Source: Subdoligranulum variabile
GTDB lineage: Bacteria > Bacillota > Clostridia > Oscillospirales > Ruminococcaceae
Assembly: GCA_004552305.1 (NCBI GenBank)
Contig: SFOX01000035.1
Coordinates: 1 to 13,600 of the forward strand
Length of the DNA: 13,600 nucleotides
Direction: 5' to 3'
Below, in pieces: positions 8,800 to 13,600 of the stretch. Both the position numbers and the translations under genes were made by a program. Within the stretch, counting starts at the first letter, position 1. Every line of letters starts with the position of its first letter. The notes beneath the pieces are model-generated. The model was not told the origin of the DNA, did no database searches, and worked only from the letters and a program-made list of their open reading frames with translations.

Positions 8800-8909
8800 A
8801 GGTTTTTCTCCTTCCTAAACTGTCACAGATGAATGATCCGATGCGCTTGCTGCCAAGGGGCTGCGCACCTCCCTTTTGCAGAAGCTTTTCGCATCTTTTT
8901 CACAAAGCT

Positions 8910-8938
8910 ATCATAAAGGGAAGCGTTGACCGGGTCAA
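8910..8938 (-). promoter_or_regulatory. Promoter of the GH3 operon, -35 box inside a palindrome (likely operator)
   Basis: On the minus strand, -35 TTGACC (8933-8938), a 17-base spacer and -10 TATGAT (8910-8915) make a good sigma-A promoter, about 110 bases before the GH3 ATG. The -35 box is half of a perfect 13-base palindrome, TTGACC-G-GGTCAA (8926-8938 on the plus strand), placed where a bound protein would block polymerase. The transcript would have an untranslated leader of roughly 100 bases. Confidence 0.75.
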
Positions 8939-8943
8939 TGGAG

Positions 8944-8959
8944 TTGGCGTAAACGTCAA
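8944..8959. promoter_or_regulatory. Second TTG...CAA inverted repeat just upstream of the -35 box
   Basis: TTGGCG-TAAA-CGTCAA pairs at 5 of 6 positions per arm. Its centre lies about 19-20 bases, close to two helical turns, from the centre of the palindrome covering the -35 box. It resembles a degenerate second operator for the same regulator. This is pattern only; no regulator is identified. Confidence 0.4.
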
Positions 8960-8984
8960 AAAACACGGCACAAACGACAAAAGC

Positions 8985-9012
8985 AAAGCGACCGCCTTTC
9001 GGCAGTCGCTTT
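8985..9012 (-). terminator. Intrinsic terminator of the two-component operon
   Basis: A 12-bp stem (8985-8996 with 9001-9012, one G-T wobble) closes a 4-base loop, GAAA on the minus strand. On the minus strand it begins 4 bases after the histidine kinase stop and is followed by GCTTTTG. It separates the kinase transcript from the GH3 operon promoter about 50 bases further on. Confidence 0.8.
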
Positions 9013-9016
9013 TGGG

Positions 9017-10294
9017 TTATGCAGTTTGTTTTTGGCTTTTCCCGCAGGGAAAAGTGACAACTAAGTAAAAAATCGAGTCCTCCACAAAGCAGTCTGCCGT
9101 GCCGCCGTACAGCTCGGCAATGTTTTTGATGCTTTTTATGCCATAGCCATGCTCCTCGGTATTCTGCTTGGTTGTGACGATAGCGCCGTCCCGCAGCATC
9201 GGCGGTGCGGGGGTGTAGTTCTGCACGCGGATGACCGCCATGTCACGGCAGCGGCTGATGTCCAGCGTGATGACCCGCTTAGACGCATCGCTTACCTGCG
9301 TCAGACACTCAATGGCATTGTCCAGCGCATTGCCCAGCAGGGAGTAGATGTGGTAGTGCTTCATATCCTCCAGACAGCTGCCGTCTGCCGAGCAGACCAG
9401 CTGAATCCCTGCCTGCCCGCAAAGCACCGACTTTTGGGTCAGGGTGATGTCCAGCGCCTTATTTCCGGTGAAATAGCGCAGGTTCAGGTTGTCCATCTCT
9501 TCTTCCAGACGGGCGCGTTCCTCGTCCGTGGCGCGGGAATACTGCTGTTTCAGGTCATGGTAGCGGATGTTGATTTTTTCCATGTCTTTTTTTGCCTGCT
9601 CATACTGCTGCTTGTCACATTCCAGCAGCTGCGCCAGCATTTCATTTTCGTGTTCCAGACTTTTGATGCTGCAATTTGAAAATTCCAGCGCCAGAATCGT
9701 GATGGCAAACAGGATGCAGAACGCATTCAGCGCCAGATAGGCGGTCAGGTAGGACGCTGCGCTGCTGTCCAGGACATCCTCCAGCACAACACTCAGGTAG
9801 ACCGCGGCAATCAGGAAAAAGCCGGAGTAAAGCACAGTCTTGACATTGTCAAACAGCAGGCGCCCGCGCCGGATGCGCCGGGTGAGCAGCCGGTAGATGA
9901 CCAGACAGACCACAAGGTTGCTGAAAAGCAGAATGACAAAGTGGGCGAGCCTGTCCAAGCGCCCATGGTGAATCAGCCAAATAATAGGCATATACGCCAG
10001 CTTGCTGGCAATGTGCTGCACCGCGTAGGCACAGGTTGTATAAAACAGGGCGTGCAGCGGGCTGCAGTCAAAGCTGAACCAGATCAGACCAAACAGCAGC
10101 GTCGTATACAGCAGCAATCTTGCCCAAAGCGGCAGAAATGTCAGGGCATCCGTCAGCGCGAGAAAGACCCCTACACCCGCCGCCAGCCGCGGAACAAAGC
10201 AGCTGCGGCGCTGCCCCCACGGGACAAACAGGCAGGCACATAGAATCATACCCAGCTGGATTTGCTGGTTCAGTATCCAATTTATGACTGGCAC
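9017..10294 (-). CDS. AgrC-like sensor histidine kinase (GHKL ATPase)
   Basis: Sensor kinase of 425 residues for the response regulator encoded just upstream. The first ~205 residues hold six or seven hydrophobic segments. A charged coiled-coil-like stretch (about 210-275) contains RYHDLKQQ, where His246 is the likely phosphorylated residue. The ATPase domain shows the N box LLGNALDNAIE (319-329) and a G box EHGYGIKSIK (381-390) typical of the AgrC/NatK-type GHKL group. The frame extends to 10453, but the GTG at 10294 is preferred: AGGAG (10306-10310) lies 11 bases upstream and the protein then begins close to the first membrane helix. This gives a 13-base overlap with the regulator gene, implying translational coupling. 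AgrC relatives often sense peptides, yet no agrB or agrD-like gene is visible, so the signal is unknown. Confidence 0.9.
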   Translation of the reverse strand: MPVINWILNQQIQLGMILCACLFVPWGQRRSCFVPRLAAGVGVFLALTDALTFLPLWARLLLYTTLLFGLIWFSFDCSPLHALFYTTCAYAVQHIASKLAYMPIIWLIHHGRLDRLAHFVILLFSNLVVCLVIYRLLTRRIRRGRLLFDNVKTVLYSGFFLIAAVYLSVVLEDVLDSSAASYLTAYLALNAFCILFAITILALEFSNCSIKSLEHENEMLAQLLECDKQQYEQAKKDMEKINIRYHDLKQQYSRATDEERARLEEEMDNLNLRYFTGNKALDITLTQKSVLCGQAGIQLVCSADGSCLEDMKHYHIYSLLGNALDNAIECLTQVSDASKRVITLDISRCRDMAVIRVQNYTPAPPMLRDGAIVTTKQNTEEHGYGIKSIKNIAELYGGTADCFVEDSIFYLVVTFPCGKSQKQTA

Positions 10295-11040
10295 GGGTCT
10301 TCCCACTCCTTTTTTGCCATATATCGGGAGAATGCCTCGGTGAAGGCGTCCTTGTAGGTGCGCCCGATGGGCAGTGCCGCCCCGCCGACATAGACATTCA
10401 TACGGCTTACCGCCGTGATGCAGCGCAGGTTCACAAGATAACTGGCGCTGCATCGCACAAAGCCGTAGGGCGTCAGCTGCGCCGCGATTTCCTGCATCGA
10501 GCCGCGGTTTTTGATGACCTCCGCCTTACCGTCCCCGCCGCACAGGTTGTACAGCAGGTCGTGCTGGCGCACCTCCACATAGGCGATTTCCGCTGCATCC
10601 AGCAGCCGCGTCACGGTGCCGTCCTTGACGACAATGTGCGGCGGCGCCGTCTTTTGACCGGCGCGCTTTTGCAGCACCTTCAGCGCCCGCGTCAGATACA
10701 TATGGAAGGAGTACCACTGTATCGGCTTTACAATAAAGCCCAGCGCGCCGACGCTGTACCCGTTCAGCGCGAATTGCTGCAAATTCGTGCAGAAAATGAG
10801 GATGACGTCTTGATCTGTCTCCCGGATTTTTTCGGCCAATTCCATGCCGGACATCTGCGGCATATCAATGTCCAGAAATAAAATGTCAAAATCACGGTCT
10901 TGCGCCGCCAGATAGACGGCCGCACAGTCAAACTCCTGTACGTTCAGTTCTGTGCCGTTCTCCGCGCCAAACCGCGCCAGTGCCTGTTTCAGTTGGTCTC
11001 TTTCTTGTTTTTCATCGTCCACAATGCCGATTCGGATCAC
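10282..11040 (-). CDS. LytTR-type response regulator (AgrA/LytR-like)
   Basis: DNA-binding response regulator of 252 residues. The receiver domain (about 1-120) has the acidic pocket VDDE (Asp8, Asp9), phospho-acceptor Asp57 in FLDIDMP, and the conserved Lys of GFIVKPI near 107. A LytTR DNA-binding domain follows (about 135-245), with the family pattern of a strand reading IAYVEVRQHDLLY and the late segment FVRCSASYLVNLRCI. The start is the GTG at 11040, with GGAGG (11049-11053) 8 bases upstream. First gene of a two-gene operon with the histidine kinase. LytTR proteins usually bind paired 9-base direct repeats upstream of their targets; I found no convincing pair at the GH3 promoter, so regulation of that cluster is a guess from proximity. 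Confidence 0.93.
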   Translation of the reverse strand: MIRIGIVDDEKQERDQLKQALARFGAENGTELNVQEFDCAAVYLAAQDRDFDILFLDIDMPQMSGMELAEKIRETDQDVILIFCTNLQQFALNGYSVGALGFIVKPIQWYSFHMYLTRALKVLQKRAGQKTAPPHIVVKDGTVTRLLDAAEIAYVEVRQHDLLYNLCGGDGKAEVIKNRGSMQEIAAQLTPYGFVRCSASYLVNLRCITAVSRMNVYVGGAALPIGRTYKDAFTEAFSRYMAKKEWEDPCQS

Positions 11041-11077
11041 CGTGCGTTCCTCCCTCCGCGCAAGGATCTATACAAAT

Positions 11078-11107
11078 ATGATATACCCCCGAACGCAGCC
11101 GCGTCAA
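11078..11107 (-). promoter_or_regulatory. Promoter of the two-component operon
   Basis: On the minus strand, -35 TTGACG (11102-11107) is followed by TATCAT (11078-11083) at 18 bases, or by the overlapping TATATC (11080-11085) at 16 bases. The likely start is about 30 bases before the GTG start codon of the regulator. Confidence 0.65.
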
Positions 11108-11174
11108 CCTTTTACGAGCGAATCGCCCAATTTTTTCAAGATATTTACGGTGCAGTGACCCCCAAAAATGTCGA

Positions 11175-11208
11175 AAACGCCTGTTGTGATGACCCACAAC
11201 AGGCGTTT
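11175..11208. terminator. Perfect 14-bp hairpin upstream of the two-component promoter
   Basis: Bases 11175-11188 pair perfectly with 11195-11208 around a 6-base loop. Both strands have T-rich flanks after the stem (TTTCTTGTTT on plus, TTTTCG on minus). It lies downstream of the tRNA terminator on the minus strand, so it probably acts as a second stop insulating the two-component operon. No plus-strand gene ends here. Confidence 0.65.
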
Positions 11209-11301
11209 CTTGTTTCCGGCTTTTATATTTTTCACCAGTATCGGCACTTGGAACAGACTGTCGATAAACCTAACGGGACGATTGCGGACTTTCGGCGGGT
11301 T

Positions 11302-11332
11302 TGTAGGGAACGGTCTATCTCCGCGCCCTACA
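11302..11332. repeat. Decayed short palindromic element
   Basis: TGTAGGG (11302-11308) and CCCTACA (11326-11332) form a perfect 7-bp inverted repeat around a short core containing GGTC. The termini match those of the longer elements at 13275 and 13511, so this looks like a short or decayed relative. Confidence 0.5.
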
Positions 11333-11363
11333 TTACTACCCGAAAAAGGGTTTTTCCTCAAGC

Positions 11364-11388
11364 AAAAGTCCCGCCGGGATACGGCGGG
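11364..11388. repeat. Partial duplicate of the tRNA terminator hairpin
   Basis: These 25 bases are identical to 11535-11559, in the same orientation. Here the distal arm diverges into GGACGGGC instead of GGACTTTT, so the hairpin lacks its U tail and is probably inactive as a terminator. Confidence 0.75.
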
Positions 11389-11499
11389 GACGGGCAGCGC
11401 CCCAAGGCAAGGCGGTAAGGGTGAATCTTCAGGGACTCTCCCGCGCCCTCGCAAACAGCCCACCGGGCTGATTTGCGCCCCGCTGCGGCGGGGACGGGC

Positions 11500-11593
11500 T
11501 GTTCGAGTCCTCTCATCCTTCGCCGCCAAAACAGAAAAGTCCCGCCGGGATACGGCGGGACTTTTGTTTTGGTGGAGGATGAGGGACTCGAAC
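11500..11593. repeat. Imperfect inverted duplication of the tRNA 3' end and its terminator
   Basis: Plus-strand 11501-11546 reads almost like the minus strand from 11592 downward. Both arms contain GTTCGAGTCC, then CTCATCCT, then CCAAAACA, then AAAGTCCCGCC, with a few one- to three-base differences. The centre is the terminator hairpin. The plus-strand arm is thus a remnant of a T arm plus acceptor strand facing the intact tRNA tail to tail. The bases before it do not form a T stem, so it is not a working tRNA. Confidence 0.7.
11535..11565 (-). terminator. Intrinsic terminator after tRNA-Val
   Basis: AAAAGTCCCGCC (11535-11546) pairs perfectly with GGCGGGACTTTT (11554-11565) around a 7-base loop, a 12-bp stem with T runs on both sides. 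It starts 4 bases after the CCA end of the tRNA on the minus strand. It would also stop any transcript running on from the flavodiiron gene, which has no clear terminator of its own. Confidence 0.85.
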
Positions 11594-11646
11594 CCACGAC
11601 CTCTGCGATGTGAACGCAGCGCTCTAACCAGCTGAGCTAATCATCC
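11570..11646 (-). tRNA. tRNA-Val, anticodon CAC, with encoded CCA
   Basis: The minus strand folds as a cloverleaf of 77 bases. D stem GCTC/GAGC and anticodon stem CTGCG/CGCAG with loop TTCACAT place anticodon CAC, which reads GTG valine codons. The T loop is TTCGAGT. Discriminator A73 and the encoded CCA (11570-11572) fit. Two stem pairs are broken: acceptor position 4-69 is T opposite C, and T-stem position 50-64 is T opposite T. The consensus promoter and terminator suggest it is still transcribed. Its antisense strand gives the spurious peptide motif RDSNPRP often mis-annotated at tRNA genes. Confidence 0.9.
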
Positions 11647-11666
11647 ATAACGGGTCAACAACAGTT

Positions 11667-11695
11667 ATTATAACGGTTGTTTTAACGTTTGTCAA
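11667..11695 (-). promoter_or_regulatory. Consensus promoter of tRNA-Val
   Basis: On the minus strand, TTGACA (11690-11695), a 17-base spacer and TATAAT (11667-11672) match the sigma-A consensus at every position, as is common for stable RNA genes. It begins 18 bases after the stop of the flavodiiron gene. A 7-bp inverted pair, AACGGGT and ACCCGTT, flanks the promoter. Confidence 0.92.
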
Positions 11696-11713
11696 CCCGT
11701 TTTCTTAAAAATT

Positions 11714-12865
11714 TCAGCAGAGAGCGTCCGCAAGGGCGGCGATCTGGGCTTCGCTGTCAGGGTTCAGCGCACCCTTGACGGTTACGGTGGGGGCGGCGAC
11801 CGTCAGGTTCTTGGCGCCCTCCAGCATTTTTGCCATCACACGGGCGGCGGTGGGCGCCCAAGAGCCGTTCTCGACAAAGGCGACCGTGCGGTTCTGGTAG
11901 TTGCGCTCGGTCAGATGCTCGATAAAGCTCTTGGTAAAGGGGAACACATCGCCGTTGTAGGTGGGGCTTGCCAGCACCAGCTTGCTGTAACGGAACGCCT
12001 GTGCCACAGCCTCTGCCATATCGCAGCGGGCAAGGTCCATCACGCAGACCTCTTTGCCCTTTTCCTGCAGGGCGGCTGCCAGCTTTTCGGCGGCGGCTGC
12101 CGTATGACCGTAAATGGAGGTGTAGGCGACCAGCACGCCTTCGGCTTCGGGGCGGTAGGCGCTCCATGCATCGTAGGCGGACAGCACCTCCGGCAGCTCG
12201 GCGGCAGTCAGCACCGGACCATGCAGCGAGCAGACCTTTTCGATCTCCAGCGCGGCGGCCTTTTTCAGCACGGCCTGCACCTGCACGCCGTACTTGCCCA
12301 CAATACCAATGTAATAGCGGCGGGCTTCGGGCAGCCAAGGCTCCTCGACGTCCAGCGCGCCAAACTTGCCGAACGCATCGGCGCTGAACAGGACTTTGTC
12401 AGCATCGTCATAGCTCATAATGACCTCGGGCCAATGTACCATGGGGGCGGTGACAAAGTGCAGGGTGTGGCGACCCAAGGGCAGGGTGTCGCCCTCTTTT
12501 ACAATAACGCGGCGGTTGGCAAATTCACTGCCGAAGAACTGCTGCATCATCTGGAACGCCTTGGCGGATGCCACGATCTGTGTGGCGGGGTATGCCTGCG
12601 CAAACGCCGCCAAAGAGCCGGAATGGTCAGGCTCCATATGCTGCACAACGAGATAATCCGGCGACGCTTCGCCTAAATTTTCGGCAATGTGGGTCAGCCA
12701 CGCATCGGTGAAGTGGGCGTCCACCGTGTCCATAACGGCGGTCTTTTCGTCCCGGATCAGGTACGAGTTGTACGCCATACCGTTGCGCACGCGGTACTGC
12801 CCCTCAAACAAATCGACCTTGTGGTCGTTGACGCCAATATATACAATGTCCTTCGTGATTTCCAT
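11714..12865 (-). CDS. A-type flavodiiron protein (FprA-like O2/NO reductase)
   Basis: Cytoplasmic enzyme of 383 residues that reduces oxygen to water, or nitric oxide to nitrous oxide, protecting anaerobes. The metallo-beta-lactamase-like domain (about 1-245) carries the di-iron ligands: His76, Glu78, Asp80 and His81 in HMEPDH, His144 in MVHWPE, Asp163 in SADAFG and His215 in SLHGP. The flavodoxin domain (about 246-383) begins with the FMN loop TSIYGHTA (249-256). There is no fused rubredoxin, so electrons should come from a separate rubredoxin or similar partner. Length is usual for class A. ATG 12865 has AGGAGG (12875-12880) 9 bases upstream. The gene stands alone with its own promoter. 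No separate terminator is seen before the tRNA promoter, so read-through into tRNA-Val is possible. Choice between O2 and NO cannot be made from sequence. Confidence 0.95.
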   Translation of the reverse strand: MEITKDIVYIGVNDHKVDLFEGQYRVRNGMAYNSYLIRDEKTAVMDTVDAHFTDAWLTHIAENLGEASPDYLVVQHMEPDHSGSLAAFAQAYPATQIVASAKAFQMMQQFFGSEFANRRVIVKEGDTLPLGRHTLHFVTAPMVHWPEVIMSYDDADKVLFSADAFGKFGALDVEEPWLPEARRYYIGIVGKYGVQVQAVLKKAAALEIEKVCSLHGPVLTAAELPEVLSAYDAWSAYRPEAEGVLVAYTSIYGHTAAAAEKLAAALQEKGKEVCVMDLARCDMAEAVAQAFRYSKLVLASPTYNGDVFPFTKSFIEHLTERNYQNRTVAFVENGSWAPTAARVMAKMLEGAKNLTVAAPTVTVKGALNPDSEAQIAALADALC

Positions 12866-12896
12866 GTCGGCATACCTCCTATGTTGTATTGACCTC

Positions 12897-12925
12897 AGTA
12901 TAACATATTTCTAGGACATTGTCTT
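12897..12925 (-). promoter_or_regulatory. Promoter of the flavodiiron protein gene
   Basis: On the minus strand, AAGACA (12920-12925, 4 of 6 to consensus), a 17-base spacer and TATACT (12897-12902) precede the AGGAGG site by about 17 bases. A very AT-rich stretch (12925-12985) lies upstream and may act as an UP element. It contains a small inverted repeat, CAATT-CACA-AATTG (12947-12960), which could be a regulator site but is weak. Confidence 0.65.
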
Positions 12926-12982
12926 GCTTTTTTAAAAATTTTTTTGCAATTCACAAATTGTTCAAAGGAAATTTTTGGAACG

Positions 12983-13012
12983 TTCAAAACCCCGCCAAAT
13001 TTTGCACATAAT
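12983..13012 (+). promoter_or_regulatory. Possible promoter of the structured RNA
   Basis: TTCAAA (12983-12988), an 18-base spacer and CATAAT (13007-13012) would start transcription near 13018-13019, exactly where the outermost stem of the RNA begins. The match to consensus is only moderate. Nearby TATACT (13020-13025) lacks a -35 box at the right distance. Confidence 0.35.
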
Positions 13013-13017
13013 TGGCG

Positions 13018-13166
13018 CGTATACTATGTCTTGCAGGCAGGGAAGTAAGCGGGGCGCTTACATAGGACCCCGCGCAAATATTTACTGTGCTTTGGGCTAT
13101 GCCAGGGCGAACGCCCAGCCCAAGGCCAGACAACCAACAAGACCGAAAGGTCATTCCATATATACG
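13018..13166 (+). ncRNA. Candidate structured small RNA (possibly 6S-like), class not identified
   Basis: The 149 bases fold back on themselves. The ends pair: CGTATA (13018-13023) with TATACG (13161-13166), then TATG (13025-13028) with CATA (13157-13160), with one bulged base; TCTTG/CAAGA continues inward. Inside are GCTTTGGGCT (13089-13098) with AGCCCAAGGC (13117-13126), capped by GGGC-GAAC-GCCC; a GACC-GAAA-GGTC hairpin (13141-13152); and two mutually exclusive stems, GTAAGC/GCTTAC (13045-13061) or GCGGGG/CCCCGC (13049-13073). A strong terminator follows at 13196-13227. An end-to-end closing stem and this size would suit 6S RNA, but the two internal hairpins are not the textbook 6S layout. 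It lacks the conserved SRP, RNase P and tmRNA motifs. The strand is inferred from the terminator; the flavodiiron gene is divergent. Confidence 0.5.
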
Positions 13167-13195
13167 TTTTCCTTCTTTTCTTCATTCTCTCTTAC

Positions 13196-13227
13196 AAAAG
13201 CACGAACCGCAGGGTTCGTGCTTTTTT
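13196..13227 (+). terminator. Intrinsic terminator downstream of the structured RNA
   Basis: AAAAGCACGAACC (13196-13208) pairs perfectly with GGTTCGTGCTTTT (13213-13225) around a 4-base loop and is followed by further T residues. It lies 29 bases past the closing stem of the RNA candidate after a pyrimidine-rich linker, and there is no other plus-strand gene for it to serve. Confidence 0.85.
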
Positions 13228-13274
13228 GTTGTTTGAGGTACGATGTATCGGGAAATAACGCGCCGAAGGGCGGC

Positions 13275-13371
13275 GGTTGTAGGGGTGGTCATTGACCGCC
13301 CGTTGCAGCCATCCCGGCAAAACGACCAAACGGGTAGACTGCACGGGCGAGCAATGCTCGCCCCTACAACC
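13275..13371. repeat. Short palindromic element, copy 1 (complete, MITE/REP-like)
   Basis: A 97-base unit bounded by perfect 11-bp inverted repeats, GGTTGTAGGGG (13275-13285) and CCCCTACAACC (13361-13371). Inside are a GGTCATTGACC-type hairpin near the left end, a central stem TGCAG...TCCCG with CGGGT...CTGCA, and the hairpin GGGCGAGCA/TGCTCGCCC (13345-13363). No coding potential and no clear target-site duplication. Bases 13278-13364 recur at 13514-13600 with one difference (T at 13286, C at 13522). Confidence 0.85.
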
Positions 13372-13401
13372 AAAGGGAGAATTGCAATAAAATTTTATCT
13401 T

Positions 13402-13435
13402 CCCCGGCGGGGTGAGGTCACCCCGCCCTACGGGG
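13402..13435. repeat. Palindromic element between the two large copies
   Basis: GGCGGGGTGA (13406-13415) pairs perfectly with TCACCCCGCC (13418-13427) across a 2-base centre, with an outer CCCCG/CGGGG pair at 13402-13406 and 13431-13435 as an alternative. It shares the GC-rich inverted-repeat style of its neighbours but not their sequence. Confidence 0.7.
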
Positions 13436-13458
13436 CAATAAAAAATATTACGCGGTAG

Positions 13459-13478
13459 GGGCGGGGCATGCCCCGCCC
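13459..13478. repeat. Perfect 20-base palindrome
   Basis: GGGCGGGGCATGCCCCGCCC is perfectly self-complementary and preceded by GTAGG, like the start of the two large elements. It appears to be another member of the same family with a different core. Confidence 0.8.
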
Positions 13479-13510
13479 GCGGTTTTACGGTTGCAACAAC
13501 ATAACGGGTA

Positions 13511-13600
13511 GTTTGTAGGGGCGGTCATTGACCGCCCGTTGCAGCCATCCCGGCAAAACGACCAAACGGGTAGACTGCACGGGCGAGCAATGCTCGCCCC
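13511..13600. repeat. Short palindromic element, copy 2 (cut by window end)
   Basis: Bases 13514-13600 match copy 1 at 13278-13364 at all but one position. In this copy the left hairpin GGGCGGTCA-T-TGACCGCCC (13519-13537) is perfect, while copy 1 has a G-T wobble there. The right inverted repeat is lost at the window edge. The 142 bases between the copies hold two further palindromes and no gene. Confidence 0.85.

Larger units (their letters stand above)
11209..11534. other. Gene-free spacer built of GC-rich repeats and hairpins
   Basis: I find no credible gene in these 326 bases. They hold a decayed palindromic element (11302-11332), a partial copy of the tRNA terminator sequence (11364-11388), a 14-base direct repeat (11382-11395 and 11486-11499), an AACAGCCC/GGGCTGTT inverted pair around 11451-11502, and a tRNA 3'-end-like stretch from 11501. 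Open frames here show no plausible protein features. Confidence 0.6.

Noticed and set aside
8823..8894. A 23-codon leader peptide in the GH3 operon leader (minus strand, ATG at 8894)
   Set aside because: There is no Shine-Dalgarno sequence before its ATG, no run of regulatory codons, and no terminator between it and the GH3 gene that it could control.
11168..11635. A plus-strand open frame ending in RDSNPRPLRCERSALTS
   Set aside because: The end of this peptide is the antisense translation of the tRNA-Val gene, a well-known artefact, and the rest crosses repeats and terminators.
12991..13019. Minus-strand terminator formed by CGCCAATT/ATTTGGCG-like arms
   Set aside because: The stem has a bulge and the following tract is GGGGTTTTG, so the U run is poor. 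No minus-strand gene is seen to its right that would need it.
12975..13295. A 106-codon plus-strand frame over the structured RNA
   Set aside because: It lacks a ribosome binding site, runs through paired RNA stems and the terminator, and its sequence shows no domain or membrane signal.
13275..13600. CRISPR array
   Set aside because: There are only two long copies, with internal palindromes and a 142-base gap that is not spacer-like, and no cas gene is present.

Overview
The window looks like a chromosomal segment of a gut-type Clostridia (Oscillospiraceae/Ruminococcaceae, near Faecalibacterium, Gemmiger or Subdoligranulum). This is an inference from moderately GC-rich coding sequence, AGGAGG-type ribosome binding sites, consensus sigma-A promoters, the gene families present and the GC-rich palindromic repeats between genes. 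No taxonomic marker gene is present. Nearly all genes lie on the minus strand; the only plus-strand protein gene is cut by the left edge.

Layout. (1) 2-934, plus: C-terminal part of a GH78 alpha-L-rhamnosidase, ending at a two-way terminator (1018-1066) shared with the convergent cluster. (2) 8938 down to 1112, minus: a glycoside-hydrolase/envelope cluster. In transcription order it holds a 988-residue GH3 enzyme whose two GH3 halves are in swapped order and which has a membrane anchor at each end (5833-8799); a five-helix membrane protein with an extracellular Ig-like domain (4201-5817); a hairpin with a U tail (4113-4158); a second GH3 enzyme in the usual domain order with a hydrophobic C-terminal extension (1671-4091); and a GtrA-family membrane protein (1112-1657). 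The cluster has a TTGACC-17-TATGAT promoter whose -35 box lies inside a perfect palindrome. (3) 11107 down to 8985, minus: a LytTR response regulator and an AgrC-like histidine kinase, overlapping by 13 bases, with their own promoter and terminator. No agrB or agrD is visible. (4) 11175-11646: a mosaic of hairpins and repeats, then a tRNA-Val(CAC) gene with a perfect consensus promoter and imperfect acceptor and T stems. (5) 12925 down to 11714, minus: an A-type flavodiiron protein. (6) 12983-13227, plus: a candidate structured small RNA with a terminator, divergent from the flavodiiron gene. (7) 13275-13600: short palindromic elements, including two copies about 87 bp long that differ at one base.

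How the parts may fit together. The rhamnosidase and the two GH3 enzymes point to handling of plant or microbial glycosides. The doubly anchored GH3 and its Ig-like neighbour would act at the outer face of the membrane. The second GH3 has no signal peptide and is tightly coupled to a GtrA protein, a family linked to polyprenol-linked sugar translocation, so part of the cluster may serve envelope glycan metabolism instead. The kinase/regulator pair just upstream is a candidate controller of the cluster, but nothing in the sequence proves it. The most distinctive items are the swapped, doubly anchored GH3 with its Ig-like partner, the structured RNA, and the tRNA/repeat mosaic.
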